NCBI GenBank assembly: GCA_016271365.2
Contig: CM057459.1
Coordinates: forward strand, 816,723,001-816,787,000
Length of the DNA stretch: 64,000 nucleotides
DNA from: Neoceratodus forsteri
Lineage: Eukaryota > Chordata > Ceratodontiformes > Ceratodontidae
Direction: 5' to 3'
The notes beneath the pieces are model-generated. The model was not told where the DNA came from and ran no database searches. It saw only the letters and a program-made list of their open reading frames with translations. Positions 1 to 11,225 of the stretch are shown piece after piece. The position numbers were made by a program, and so were the translations under genes. Each line of letters begins with the position of its first letter. The first letter of the stretch is position 1.

Positions 1-721
1 CACCACACCACCCTGATTAATATCCCTCATCACCCTCTCAAAGAAAACAAAACGATTACTTTGATATCAGCTCCCTTGTCCCCCCAAATGAATCCATGCA
101 GGCACAGATACTGTAAGCCACAGGATTCAAAATATTCCACAATCCTTTCCCTCAACAATGTCTCCATTATTTTCACCTCCACCAAATTCAGGATGATGGT
201 CCTGTAGTTGCCAGCTTACTGCCTGCTGCCAGCCTCCTCCCTGCTTCCACCTTTGTACTAAAGATCCCTTGGTGAGGGTACAGCTCTGCCATAGTGCTAG
301 CTCACTTGTTACCTGATGTTGCAAACATTATGCAGGGAGGCAGTGGTGCAGAGCATTGCAAATGTGATGAAGAATGCACTTGAATATAGGGTCCCTGACA
401 ATGGGCCATTTTTGTCACATTCGCTTGGCACAGTAACCTAGAATAGAATTCCTGGCGTTGAACATTTAGATTTATTTTATGCTCTAACACAGTACCTCAA
501 AACAATATCTAATTGGTATTCCCGTACATACTGATTTAATGTGAAAACATTTTTTTCTTGACATGTTTTAGATTGCAGTATGATATTGTTAGACCCCCCA
601 CAACAAAGTGTGACCAAATGTCCAAGCAGTGTACCACACTTTTAATAAAAGAATACTTTCTATCACCACCCATTAAGTTGTACACTTTCAGCATAATGGT
701 AAGTCCTCTTTTGGTTACATG

Positions 722-724
<3 letters not shown>

Positions 725-756
<32 letters not shown>

Positions 757-762
757 ACACAC
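725..762. repeat. (CA)n microsatellite
   Basis: An almost pure CA dinucleotide run with one CCCA interruption near its 3' end. Confidence 0.95.
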
Positions 763-1443
763 TGTGTCTCTGAGTGCTAACATGGTGCATGTATGAAAGT
801 AATGTTTAGCTTGGTGTTTCACTTTCCTATTTGTAGCTAGCAGCAGATGTTTTGAAGAAGACTCCAGTATATTTATAAACTGGATATCTCTGGCATATTT
901 TTCATACATTATATTAGTTAATTCAGGTATGTCAATAGGAGATCAGTCATTTTTCTGTTGTAACACATTGCAAGATTCTGAGGCAGTACACAAGCTTGAG
1001 TGTAACTGTTCAAGCCAATCTCATTGTATATGCAAATGAGACACTTGTAATACAACCCCCTTATTCTTGGCTAGCACTCAGCACTTTTTACTCAGATGCT
1101 CTGAAAGCATGAGGTTTTCAATATCCTCATGTCCATAATGTTTTCAATGCTTCCTATTTGTATTTTATGTTGTTTCAAATGCTTAAAACAGGCCTGTTAC
1201 ACCACTCACACAGTGTGTAGTACTAATAGCCTTTATTTGTGCAAAGTGTATTTTTTACATTTAAAATGTTCTTAAACCACAATTGCTGACTGGAAATGCC
1301 ATGCCAACGAATGACTACTATATGACATGGGAAAACTGAAATAAGCAACCCCCCCCACATTCCTTTGTAAATTAACCAATTCACCACTGACTTCAGACAC
1401 ATTCTTGAAGGACTTGACAGAACAGCACAGAAGGGAGCATGCA

Positions 1444-1445
<2 letters not shown>

Positions 1446-1494
<49 letters not shown>
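1446..1494. repeat. (CA)n microsatellite
   Basis: An uninterrupted CA dinucleotide tract of about 49 bp. It produces spurious open frames on both strands. Confidence 0.97.
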
Positions 1495-1496
<2 letters not shown>

Positions 1497-1882
1497 AAGC
1501 ATAACCAATTGTAAACAAAGTAGAGCACAGGTCTGGGGAACAAATGGCTGGCCTACAAATGTAAACACAAACAAAGAAGAAACTGGGATCAAATGCTGCA
1601 CTGCACAACAGAATTTTAAACAGCTGCATGCTCAACAGATCAGAAGAAAGACATATATGCGGCAATGACTTTTTTATGTGGTACTGCTGCTTTAAGAGGC
1701 AGGGGTTTGTGCCTCAGTGCCAGTTGAAACACTAAGCATATGACAACTACCTCATATTCCTGTACTGCACTCATTTTTCACTCCTATATCATGGCAATAT
1801 GTCAGCATGGTTTTACCCATACTGCCATAAAATCAGTAGCTCCCTCAGTGGCACATGTGTCTGTGACCTTTGTGAGTGCTGG

Positions 1883-2039
1883 AAGAGAGAGAGAGAGAGA
1901 TCACTGTTTTAATTTAAGTAATGCACAGTGTACATCATTCACAGAGAGGCTTCAAATCTTTTTTTTTAAATCCATGGGACAAAATACTGTGATGAGTGGG
2001 AGAGAGAGAGTGAGGGAGAGTGAGAGAGAGAGCGAGAAA
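1883..2039. repeat. GA-rich simple repeats
   Basis: Two GA-rich blocks (1883-1900 and 1998-2039) with GAGA runs broken by TGAG and GCGA, separated by about 100 bp of unique sequence. Confidence 0.85.
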
Positions 2040-2873
2040 CAGGTGGAAGTATCTAGTATTTACTACCTACAGTATCAAACATCTGAAATATTTAAGCAAT
2101 GATTTATGGCAGGGTGTGTGTTGTGCTGCCATAACATTGCATCTTGAGTGTTTGGGGATAAGTCTGCAGGTTAAGTACATCAGACACCCGGGAAGTGACA
2201 TTATCCTTTAACGACACACACCATGGAAAGCATTACTGCAATAATGCAGTGGCTCGTATTAATAAAAAAGCTAAAAAAGTACATTTAACAATTTGTATTG
2301 TCAGTTTTCTCAAAGGGTAGGTTTACTTCAAAAAGCAATAGTGCTGATTCACTGTTTGACTGATAGCTGCTGTGTTGTTAGCATGGCACAGCACTGGCTT
2401 TGTACTGGCCATCAACTTTTGTCTTTTTTGTTGTTCTCTCCTGTATTCCCTCTTTGTTAGCCACATGGTTTATGTGTTTTTGATAGCCTGTTTCTGTTTC
2501 TCACACTCTTTTCTTCCCTTGCTCTTCATGCTGCCACCACCTGGAAATCAGAGCTTGCCCTCACATCTCTCATGACTGCAGCTGTTCCTTCTGTGTGGCT
2601 TCTCTCATATGGAAGTCAGAGACCCACACCCTTCTCCCATCATTCACAGCTGTGCATCTTCTCTTGATACAGGTTTTACTGGGAGAATGAATAGAAGAAT
2701 GATCACGGTGATTAGGCAAGTCATTAAAGCAAGGAATACTTTTCAAAAGCACGCATGCTCACTTTGTTCAGGTTAATGAGTGTAGACTTACTGAAGTTCA
2801 TCATGGTAATGGCTATATATAATTTTTGGTTTTAGTAAAAAAAGTGTAAAACTAAGATGTACAATAAGATTAT

Positions 2874-3288
2874 GGGCCAGATTTTCTAACACATACGAAT
2901 GCCGCAAACTCCAGGTGTGACATACATATGGCACATGGAGCTTGCAGCCTTCAGCCAGCTGGAAATCAGAATTTTCCATCCCAAGCACTGATTGGCACAA
3001 GTTAGACTAGCTTTTTACTGGTCTAGCTTGCATCACTCTTGGGTTTGCCCCAAATATTTGGCCCAAGCTGCGTGAAATGGGAAAAATGTTGTAAATGCAC
3101 CCAATAAACCAAAATTAGGTACAGCTGTTGCAAAGGGGGTTGGCACCATGCCAGATTCAAAGTGTTGTGGTGCAGGGCTTGATGCAAGCCCTGTGCCACC
3201 ATTTGAAAATGTGGCCCTACGTGTCATGTCGGACACATTATAGTTATCCTTGATGCAAGCCCTGCTCCTCCATTTGAAAATGTGGCCC
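2874..3288. mobile_element. Small non-autonomous DNA transposon with GGGCC ends
   Basis: The left end begins GGGCCAGATTTTCTAA. The right end, read on the other strand, begins GGGCCACATTTTCAAA. Both ends are flanked by TAT (2871-2873 and 3289-3291), a plausible 3-bp target-site duplication. A 71-bp segment is tandemly duplicated at the right end, so the terminal motif occurs twice (ending at 3217 and 3288). Only the outer copy is followed by TAT. There is no transposase. GGGCC-type ends with 3-bp duplications suggest PIF/Harbinger-like MITEs, but those normally duplicate TAA or TTA, so the superfamily is an inference. Confidence 0.5.
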
Positions 3289-3318
3289 TATGTGTCATGT
3301 CGGACACATTACAGTTAT
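3175..3318. repeat. 71-bp tandem duplication
   Basis: Two adjacent copies of a 71-bp unit that includes CTTGATGCAAGCCCTG, TTTGAAAATGTGGCCC and TGTCATGTCGGACACATTA. They differ at only a few positions. The duplication spans the right end of the small DNA transposon and its flank. Confidence 0.85.
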
Positions 3319-6231
3319 TCTTGATGGTTTTTTGCAAAGATTTAAGACAGTGGGAGTGTAGGATGTTTTGTTGTTGTTGTTAAACTATGAAGTGCTGGCA
3401 AACTCCATGGCAGGCATATCAAGTGTGACCAACTTGTACATGGTCTGTGGAGTGATTTTTTTTTTTGTAACATTTCATATGGTCATTTGTGTGCTGGGAC
3501 TTGATCGTGATGTGCTCAGACAACATCACAGGTCAAGGTCTCAGATGACCAGTCAGATTTTAGGATTCTTTCTTGCCATTGTATGCTTTGTATTTAGGCT
3601 GGGAATATTAATTTGCTGGCTGTGCCAGAGGAGATCAGGTCAAAAAAAGGGCTATGGAAGAATAAAAAAATGAGCAGCAGTAAGAACCCACACACCTTAC
3701 CATGTGATGCAGTTCCATTTCATGTCGTAGTGTACTATTATATGGTGCACTACCTGCTCCAACATGCAGTCCTGTTTTCTACTTCTTTTCAAAAACATCA
3801 TTTAAACAAGAAATTAAAGATATTTTTTCTGACCACCACCCAAGAAACCAAATTAGTCAATTGCAGCCAATTATAAACAGTGTGCTGTGTGCACCTATCA
3901 ACACACATACTATATCCTTCCTTCTTCCAGCAAACAACTGCTGCCAGTGACAAGTACTGTAAGTATATATAATAAAATAAAATCTCGGCCCAGCCACTCA
4001 CTGTACCAAGATAGAGCATTATATCATACTACAAGTAATGAATGAATGAAAAGAAACATTTTTCTCTGTAAAGTAAGTGTAGCCAAATATAGAGGTATGA
4101 GAAAAATATATTATCCAGAGAAGAACAATCAGCTTAGACATAACTGTAGTATAAACATAACAACATGTTATACAGTTGCTGACAAGTATTAACAGTAATA
4201 AGCAGTTTACTACCATCCAGCTCAGATTAGTACTACCAACCATGTTTGGGATATGACAGGCAATTGCTATATGGACTCTTTGGACCAAATGATGTTGATA
4301 TAAACATTATTATTATATTTATTATCTTTTTGTGCTCATTGAGTTCATTCACGTAATCCTGGCCTGACTTGACATGATTTGTGCCACTATTCTATCATAC
4401 CCATGAATTAAGTAAACCCTGTTCACAAAAGATCTGTACCACATGCAAAACTGGACAAACTATTTTGTGGCGAGGGCCTCAGAGTCAGCGTGTTTACATT
4501 CAATCAGGTGTCCTATTTGAAATTAAAATAAGGAATGTTTTCTTTCACAAATGTCAAACACTCAGCATTTTCTGGTAACATACAGGATCAGCATGTCAGT
4601 CATAATAGCACCATCTGAACTAAACCATTGTTGTGAATAAATTTTAGTAGGAGGGCAATTAATATACTTCACAGCAGTGTATACTAAAGCATGCACATAT
4701 TTTGCTTGGATTTCCAGCATTTCAAAGCATATGCATTCCAATTAATACTGGACTCTGCCAGGTAAATCTCAACAATGGTCTTTGCTGAGACTGTGTTAGA
4801 GAAGTTGTTGAAGAACTTGCAATGTCATTTTGCAAATAACTTCAGAGACCTGATGCTGTGAAGTGGAATCCTGTGACACCACTATTGTTTGATGGTGGGG
4901 AGGAGGAAGACCCTAGTGCAATGGGAAAAGAAGAGGAAGAAGTGAAAACTGCCAGACAACCAGAGGAGTGAGTGCCTGATGTATTGTGTTGTGAAGAATA
5001 TTTTTATGAATCTGATTCTGTACTCTGTTACATGATAGTATGAACATCCTCAATTATTTTTTGTCTGTTTGTCTCAAAAGAAGTGTCATCATCATTCAGC
5101 CGTTATTTGTATCATGGTTCCAGGACAGTTGCTTTAATGTAGTGGTTAGACTGATGATTTTACATAGGTTTTCTTCTTCATCAATGTTTATGATCATACA
5201 TTTGCTCAGATCCTTTTGCATTCTGGTGAGCAACCTGTTTGTGTCAGCAGTAGCAGCAGCATATGAGTATGGAATTGTCTCTGTTCTCTAATTTATCCCA
5301 AATCAGATTCAACTGGTTTTCTTTTTTTAACTTTTATTAAGGGTTTAACTTGGCTCAGAGCTGCTGTATTTGCACTCACCTCTCTGGTAATTATTTTAAA
5401 TGGCTGGAGAACTAAAATTACAAACTTCAGCATTTCCCACTATGGTGGAGTGATATAAATGTCTGCATCACAGGAATCACAGAAACAGTATAAACAAGAT
5501 AAACTCCTAGATCATTTTAATTGCTTGCAATTGTTACCAGTGGTTGCAATCACCAGTTTTATTTTCCAGGGTTTACTGTCAGACAGCTTTCTTTTGTTTC
5601 AACCAACTTTGTAACATAAAATATATCAAATTCCACTTATTGGAAATGTTTTGGATCAGTTTTTGTAAAGATAGTCTGTACTCCTCTTGTATATTTTTCA
5701 AATAAGTGTCATGCTTTGTTTGCATGATTAAAGTGAATGCAGATTATTTTATCAGTGCCAACAAGACCCTTAATGTCCCTGTCCTCAGCAAGGAAACTGT
5801 GAACTATTGAATTCAAGCAATGCACGCAGCAGTAGATGTCAAGAATGCCCCATTCTCCAAGGCCATCCATATGTTTGACCCTTCATCTTCAACTATAAAG
5901 CCAACTGACAGTCCCTATGAGGTCAACAAATGTGATACTGGATGTTTTAGCTCCTCATTATGTTGTATGAGTTGTGTTCAAATGGAAAATAAAACATTTT
6001 TAGAACAGTAAACTGTGTTTCACTGCCCCACAAAACTAATCAGCCAGACTTGCCCATAGTGCAATGATAGATATGAAGGGTTCAGGCTGACTGCATGTTC
6101 AGATATCAGTTGTGTGATGCATTACCCTTCCAACAGCATAGGCCAAAATGTGTCTGAGTTTTTTTACGTGTGATATCATAGAGATCTGGATTACCTCTTA
6201 AGGAGGAATATTTTTCTCTATGGTATATTAC
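3292..6231. other. Gene-free stretch, no recognisable element
   Basis: AT-rich sequence without a supportable gene, tRNA-like promoter boxes or terminal repeats. Open frames are short and show no family signature. A short acidic frame near 4870-4965 and a frame at 5820-6011 were considered and not recognised. Confidence 0.5.
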
Positions 6232-6833
6232 ATCAAGGTTTAAGGGCTGGCTGGTGGCACTGAGGGTTGAGGCGCTGGATGCCACACCTATACCATGCTG
6301 GTGACCCTTGTTCAGGAGCAAGCACAGGCCACTGGGGTGTGGCAAGGGAGGAGAAGGATTGAGCATCCCAGGAACAGCTCTCCTTCTCCGGGGACGGGGG
6401 CCAACAGTTGTCAGTGCATGCCTGGCCCCTAGTGGCAGCTGGGAGCTGGCACACCAATATTGCAGACATCTGGGTCAGAGGCAGGGCAGACACCTTATGG
6501 AGGACGTGCATGGGAGCATGTGTGGCACAGTCATTCATGTGCTTCACACTCCACCCTTGAAGGGGAGAAAACCAAGAGGAAAAAGTTCATGGTGGATAAT
6601 GGGGTGAGTTTGTAGCTCCCATCCCCAAATATCCATGATGCTGGCCCTTGTACTGGATCCTGTATCAGTGGGGGTGGGTCCCCTCACTGACCCCACCAGG
6701 CGGCGTAAGCCCTGGGGGTACATGGTCAGCGTTGGCTGGTGAACGTCAGAGGATGGAACTGGGGCTCCCTCTAGATAGAAAGGGCCATGGAGCAGGAGCA
6801 TAAATAATAAAAAAGAAAAATCAAGGTTTAAGG
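6232..6833 (+). mobile_element. SINE-like retroposon with 14-bp TSD (family C)
   Basis: The 14-bp sequence ATCAAGGTTTAAGG occurs at 6232-6245 and again at 6820-6833. It brackets a GC-rich 574-bp body that ends in an A-rich tail (AAATAATAAAAAAGAAAA). This is the expected structure of a LINE-mobilised retroposon. The body contains a conserved block, GATTGAGCATCCCAGG followed by CTCCTTCTCCGGGG (about 6356-6397), that recurs near 15.55, 56.89 and 62.25 kb. The first 70 bp may be a decayed tRNA-like promoter. There is no coding capacity, so it would depend on a LINE reverse transcriptase. I do not recognise the family name. Confidence 0.8.
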
Positions 6834-7059
6834 TACTCTAGCATCCACTTGGATTTACATGTTCTACCACATTATATGGCAGCAAGTCAATGACTATCAT
6901 CTCAGAAATGTTTGTTGTCATTGTAATAGCAAGAAGGTGCATAAAGGTATATTTGGATTTACATTTGTATGTTTCTGAGGTGGTAAGCAGTTTCCTTGGG
7001 GGGTGGAGTTGAACCAATGTCCGCTATCAGGACAACTAGGAATCATTCACGACCCAAGG

Positions 7060-7195
7060 ACAAAGATCATTCGCCTATTGGGCATCCAACTGGCTCAACT
7101 CTCTTGGCAGTGACATAGTGACCGCTCCAACACTCGGCCTCTTCAAGTCCAAGCTGTACCTCTCACTGCTTGTATCCTGCAATTTCCCATCTTAA
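7060..7195 (+). pseudogene. LINE ORF2 C-terminal fragment
   Basis: One frame reads through QRSFAYWASNWLNSLGSDIV and then TAPTLGLFKSKLYLSL before a stop near 7195. This resembles the end of Jockey-superfamily LINE ORF2 proteins (CR1, L2, Rex1), where a basic segment is followed by an aromatic W-N-S-L-P motif, a V-T-A-P motif and F-K-x-K-L. The upstream reverse transcriptase is absent, so this is a 5'-truncated copy. The C- and T-rich sequence to about 7580 may be its 3' UTR. The clade cannot be settled from so short a piece. Confidence 0.55.
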
Positions 7196-8984
7196 CATTT
7201 CCACCGTTCCTGCTGCACATGCCCCAGCACCCAGCACTTACAATCAGTCTTTGCACCCCTAGCACCTTACCTGTCATATTCCCTTGACAAGGCCCCCTGG
7301 CTGCACTGTCTCCTGCCCTTGCCCACTTCCCCCCGTATCTCCACTCCTGCCCCTGCCCCCAACCACCTCCCGTGCTCCCCTACTCCTGCTCCTCCTACCC
7401 CCCCTCAATTTCCTACCCTCACTTCTCCCCCCACCAACCACCCCTCCCCTCGTCTTGCTCATAGCTCAAGTCTTTGTACTGGTTATTCAAATAGAAGGAC
7501 GTGCTGGAGGAGGTTCAGTACTGCTGTGGGGACTGTCACTGCTATCCTCTATCAGAGACTCCCCTGAGCGTAGTGAGCTAGTATGATCACTCTCACTTTT
7601 ACTTCTGTTCTCAAAAATGTATTTCTCATTAATGTTATAGCATGTCTATGTGCCTTTTTAAAGGTGAAGTTTCCAACTGCCCTTTCTCTTTACCCCTGAT
7701 GACTGCATATTTACAAATAGAGCATGTTGCCACCAACTCATTCAAAGCACTAGCAGAAATGTTTGACCAAACAAAGATGTAGGCACTGCAGCTCATTCTG
7801 TTTTTCAGGATTTTTTTTTTTTTTACTGGATATTTTCTTGTGCATGTTGCCGATGTACTTTATTCCCTACTTCTAACCTGCTGTTCTTTTCTTCCTCCAT
7901 AGCAAAAATTTGCTTCCACTTCAGCCCATTTGCAATTTCCATTCCTGTATTATCCAGCACACTTGTGCCCAAACACTGTTTTTATCCTAGTCAGGCTCAG
8001 CCTCAGAGGAATTGGATGTAGTTTGTGGGGGACTAACATTAGTATAGTATGCAATTGCTTCATACCTGGGAGTGCCTTTGTGGGTGCTATGCACCACATC
8101 TTTAGTTTTACTAAACATACCACCTCAACTTCTGTATACATGGAGTCTGTATATACCACAGCAAAGCTGAGTGATGCATGTATGTTCCTACAAGAACACT
8201 TGGAATGTATATCGTGCACCTACCACTTTTCTGTAAATTTGTTTGTAACTCTTTGCACATGTTGTACTTTGTATTCTCACTTTATGTATGTATAACTGTC
8301 TTGAACAACAGCAGGTCCATCTGGTAAATGAGCTTGCTCAATGATGATCGCCTGGATACATAAAGATTTGATTTGATTTGATTTTAACTAAAGATTCCTT
8401 TTTGTGAACTGGGAGTGATCTGATAGATTCACATGTATTGGATTCAAGCATTCTCTTGCAACACGAAACTTTAGAGTTACCACTTTTTTGGATTTGATTT
8501 TGTTTTTCCTGTGCAGAGGATTTTTTTTTTTTAACCTTGCCTTGAAACTCCTTTTGTTGCCTGAAGCTGCAGTGTCTACCAGAGACTCAGAAGTAATCTG
8601 ACTCTGTACACTTTGATAATTTTTTTATTTTTTTAATTTTTTATTTTCTACTATATTAAAATATTCCTCCTGAATCCCTAGTGTCTTGACTCACAGTCCC
8701 TACAGGGTCTAATTTGTACTGTACACAGCACACAACAATGATGATGACTACCACCATTTCCTTCCAAGCTTAGTGCATAAGATGAAGAATGACTGCTAGT
8801 GTTACTGTTCAGTGACTGTATGACACAAATCAACGATGGTATTCTACTACTGCATTGGAATTTAAAGTAAACTGGTGATGTAGATGTTTTTAAATCATGG
8901 AGAGCACATTGGTAATGTGGTAATGATGAAAAAAAGGTGGCTAGGAAACTGGGATGATTTTAGATTATGAGACTTCTTTTATAC
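7196..8984. other. Gene-free stretch, possible LINE 3' UTRs
   Basis: A C-rich block (7260-7450) follows the LINE C-terminus. The rest is AT-rich. No gene is supported. Poly-T runs occur near 7810 and 8520. The TTGAT-repeat tail at 8367-8387 is listed separately. Confidence 0.45.
8240..8387 (+). mobile_element. Probable LINE 3' tail ending in TTGAT repeats
   Basis: A stretch with CTCTTTGCACATGTTGTA and GGTCCATCTGGTAAATGAG leads into ATACATAAAG followed by TTGATTTGATTTGATTTGAT. Many L2- and Rex1-type LINEs end in a short tandem tail after a conserved CTGGTAAATA-like stretch. No coding part is preserved, so this call rests only on the shape of the 3' end. Confidence 0.35.
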
Positions 8985-9103
8985 TTAAGCAGGCAGGCAC
9001 TAGTTTAGATGGGATCACAGGATAGATATGGCCTTGATCTGCTCACAAACACAGTATATGAGGCTATGGATAATGGCCTCATGACTGTAGCAGTGTTTGT
9101 GGA
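8985..9103 (+). pseudogene. L2/Rex1-like LINE reverse transcriptase, left part
   Basis: Translation gives a QAG-like segment, then YGLDLLTNTVYEAMDNGL and MTVAVFVD. This is the reverse transcriptase region that runs up to the first catalytic motif (F-V/I-D-L-x-K-A-F-D) in Jockey-superfamily LINEs. It contains a stop near 9010. The frame stops at the insertion point of the hAT fold-back element and resumes at 10440, so this fragment and the right-hand part were one element. Confidence 0.6.
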
Positions 9104-9302
9104 TCGGGATGCAGCAAAGTTTTGCTTCACTTGCAAATTTTCGGTAAAGTTGACAAATTCACCTCTGTAGTACAGTTTGTGAAGTTGCAGCCATCAAATG
9201 AAAATTCACCATTTGTAACTGCCTTGCTTTGGGGGGTTCTTAAGTGCAAATTGCACTTAAAAAAGAACAAAGCAAGAAGAAGCTGCAAGCTGTGAATCTT
9301 CC

Positions 9303-10186
9303 AAATCCCTGTGTCTAGTGCCCACCCACCCCCACCAATCACTGTCACCAATGTAAAAAAATATAATTATCAAATAAATCTCTGGTGTGTAGTGTCCCCC
9401 CCACCGATAACCAGCCCCAATATATCAAAAAATAATCATCCTAAATCCCAGGTGTCTAGTGGACCACCCACCCCTCCACCCATCAGGTAATGCTCCACAC
9501 TCCACCTCCCTACCCTGACCCCGATGTAAAAACAAACACCATAAATCTCTAGTGTCTAGCGGTCACCCTCCCCCTTATTCCCAGCCCCAATATAAAGAAA
9601 AATAATAATCATCTTAAATCCCTTTTGTCTAGTGGACCCCCACTCCATCAGGTAGTGCCTCACTGCCTTGCTCCTCCCCACTCCCACCCCATCCCAAGCC
9701 AGCCACCAGCACAGCTCTCCACTCACATCAACAACCAGCAGCATGAATAAGCTCTCTCAAAGAATGAGCACAAGCACATGTGCTCATTCATTGAGAAAGC
9801 TCAGTCAGGCTGCCAGCAGAGGGGGTGACTGGAGGACTGTGCCAGTAGCCCACTCGGGGTCAAGTTTGGAGGTAGCAGAGTGGCATGGAACTATCTGATG
9901 GGGTGTGGGATCCACTAGACACCAGGGATTTCAGATGATTTTTTTGTATATTGAGACCAGCAATTGGTGGGGCTACTAGACACCAGGGATTTATGGTATT
10001 CTTTTTTATATATCTGAGTTGGGGTGGGGAGGGAAGCAGGGTGGTCGACAGTACCTGATGGAGTGAGGGGGTCCACTAGACACCAGGGATTTATTTGTAT
10101 GTTGGTCTGGCACAGGGTGATGGGGTGGACTTAGTTTTGCAATGGGTGGTGATCAGTGGGGGGGGAGAAACACTAGATGCTAGGGC
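9303..10186. repeat. Inverted array of a CTGGTGTCTAGTGG motif
   Basis: Forward copies lie at about 9303, 9376, 9443, 9543 and 9615. Inverted copies (CCACTAGACACCAGGGATTT and variants) lie at about 9911, 9973, 10071 and 10170. Spacing between copies is about 60-100 bp. The two half-arrays flank the palindrome at 9750-9801. Confidence 0.85.
9750..9801. repeat. Palindromic centre of the hAT fold-back element
   Basis: The left arm (9750-9771), starting AGCTCTCTCAAAGAATGAGC, matches the complement of the right arm (9780-9801) at 20 of 22 positions. Eight bases separate the arms. Confidence 0.8.
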
Positions 10187-10439
10187 TGGACATGGGGGGA
10201 TTTCATTTTTCATTTTGGGCTGCCAATCAGCTGGGAGGGCACTACTAGTGTAAAGAAAATTCAGCAAAATGTGAAGTTTGAACTCCGCTAGTGCAGTTGC
10301 CAGACTCTGCATTTTGCATAGTTTTTTTTTGTGGGGAATAACGTTGGGCTTCACACACTCGATACACTCCACAACATGGGGAAAATTCACATTATTCATG
10401 GAGCAAATTTTCCCAATGTTACATATCTCTATTTGTGGA

Positions 10440-11115
10440 CCTGACCAAGGCGCTTGATCAAGTTGACCATAAACTTGTAATTCAAAAAAGTATGAGACCC
10501 TGGTTAGGGTATAAGTTCATTGGCTTGGATTAAGAATGTATTTTACAAAGACAATAGATTGTAATGACTGGTGATACTCTTTCTGATGAGCTGATTTTCT
10601 TTTTGGAGTTCTGCAGAATTGAATACTTTGACCTTTGTTATATTCACTTTTAATTAAAGATATTCCCAAACTTTGTATGTCATCTGATATTTTGCGTTAC
10701 ACTGATATACAGTATTATTCACCTAATCAATCATCATTTAAGAGATAAATAATGCATTATGTCAGGATTTTCAGAATTTGCAAAACTGGATATATTTAAA
10801 AAAATAGGCCCTTAACACTAGTAAAACACAAATTATATTGATGGGATCTGCCTTTAAGAATAAGAAATGTTAGAAGGATTTTCATGTTGAAACCATTCAA
10901 TGTACTTCTCTTAAGTCCATTAATTCATTTAAATATCTGGGCCAGTACATATATTCTAATTTTTTGCTTCATCATTAGTAAAATCACATTTCTTCTTGTC
11001 TGCACCAGACATTGGGTCAGTTATATAGAATTATTAGATACTTAAAAATGGAAGCTAGGAAGCACATTGGTACCCATATTTTTTTTTACTAATAATAGAG
11101 TACAGTTCTTTATTC
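10440..11115 (+). pseudogene. L2/Rex1-like LINE reverse transcriptase, right part
   Basis: The frame resumes with DLTKALDQVDHKLV, the catalytic block continuing from the left part. It then gives readable but mutated segments: a WIKNVFY-type stretch, a G-D-x-L-S-D-E-L stretch, LLYSLLINDIPKLC and LRYTDIQYYS. The last corresponds to the Y-A-D-D catalytic box, here changed to Y-T-D-I, so the active site is lost. Numerous stops and frameshifts show an old, dead copy. L2 or Rex1 is the best guess from the L-I-N-D-I-P-K-L motif. RTE is less likely. Confidence 0.6.
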
Positions 11116-11120
11116 ACTGT

Positions 11121-11212
11121 TTTATTTATTTATTTATTTAGATTTTGGTAATCAGGTAAGCCCTCTGAGACCAGAGATCCCTTTTTCAGGGGTGACCCGG
11201 GGTTTATTATAA
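11121..11212 (-). mobile_element. CORE-type SINE 3' fragment
   Basis: Read on the minus strand, this contains the CCCGGGTCACCCCTGAAAAA and CTTACCTGATTACCAAAATC segments found at the tail of the SINE at 39920-40135, followed by an AAAT-repeat tail. Only the 3' end is present. Confidence 0.45.
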
Positions 11213-11225
11213 CAACCACTTTACA

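Larger units (their letters stand above)
1..2870. other. Gene-free AT-rich stretch with microsatellites
   Basis: No reading frame here has a recognisable domain. The longer open frames are low-complexity translations of CA/GT tracts. The content is anonymous AT-rich DNA with two CA microsatellites (725-762 and 1446-1494) and two GA-rich tracts (1883-1900 and 1998-2039). I see no tRNA-like boxes and no convincing terminal repeats. Confidence 0.6.
9096..10439. mobile_element. hAT fold-back transposon with 8-bp TSD
   Basis: The element (9104-10431) is flanked by TTTGTGGA at 9096-9103 and 10432-10439, the 8-bp duplication typical of hAT transposons. Removing it joins V-F-V-D to L-T-K-A-L-D-Q-V-D-H of a LINE reverse transcriptase, which confirms the boundaries. 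The left end is TCGGGATGCAGCAAAG. The right end on the opposite strand is TAGAGATATGTAAC, like the other hAT ends in this window. Inside, five copies of an AAATCYCTGGTGTCTAGTGG-type motif on the left face four inverted copies on the right around a palindromic centre. No transposase is encoded, so it is non-autonomous. Confidence 0.8.

Noticed and set aside
1223..1668. Several overlapping open frames on both strands around the CA tract
   Set aside because: They are translations of the (CA)n/(GT)n repeat and have no composition or motif of a real protein.
4870..4965. Acidic stretch resembling the end of a HARBI-type or other domesticated transposase
   Set aside because: Only low-complexity Glu codons are seen. 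No upstream domain can be read in a consistent frame.
5820..6011. 63-residue frame considered as a possible exon
   Set aside because: No recognisable domain and no convincing splice sites.
7284..7586. Proline/leucine-rich 100-residue frame
   Set aside because: It arises from a C- and T-rich stretch that looks like LINE 3' UTR. There is no domain, and the opposite strand is equally open.
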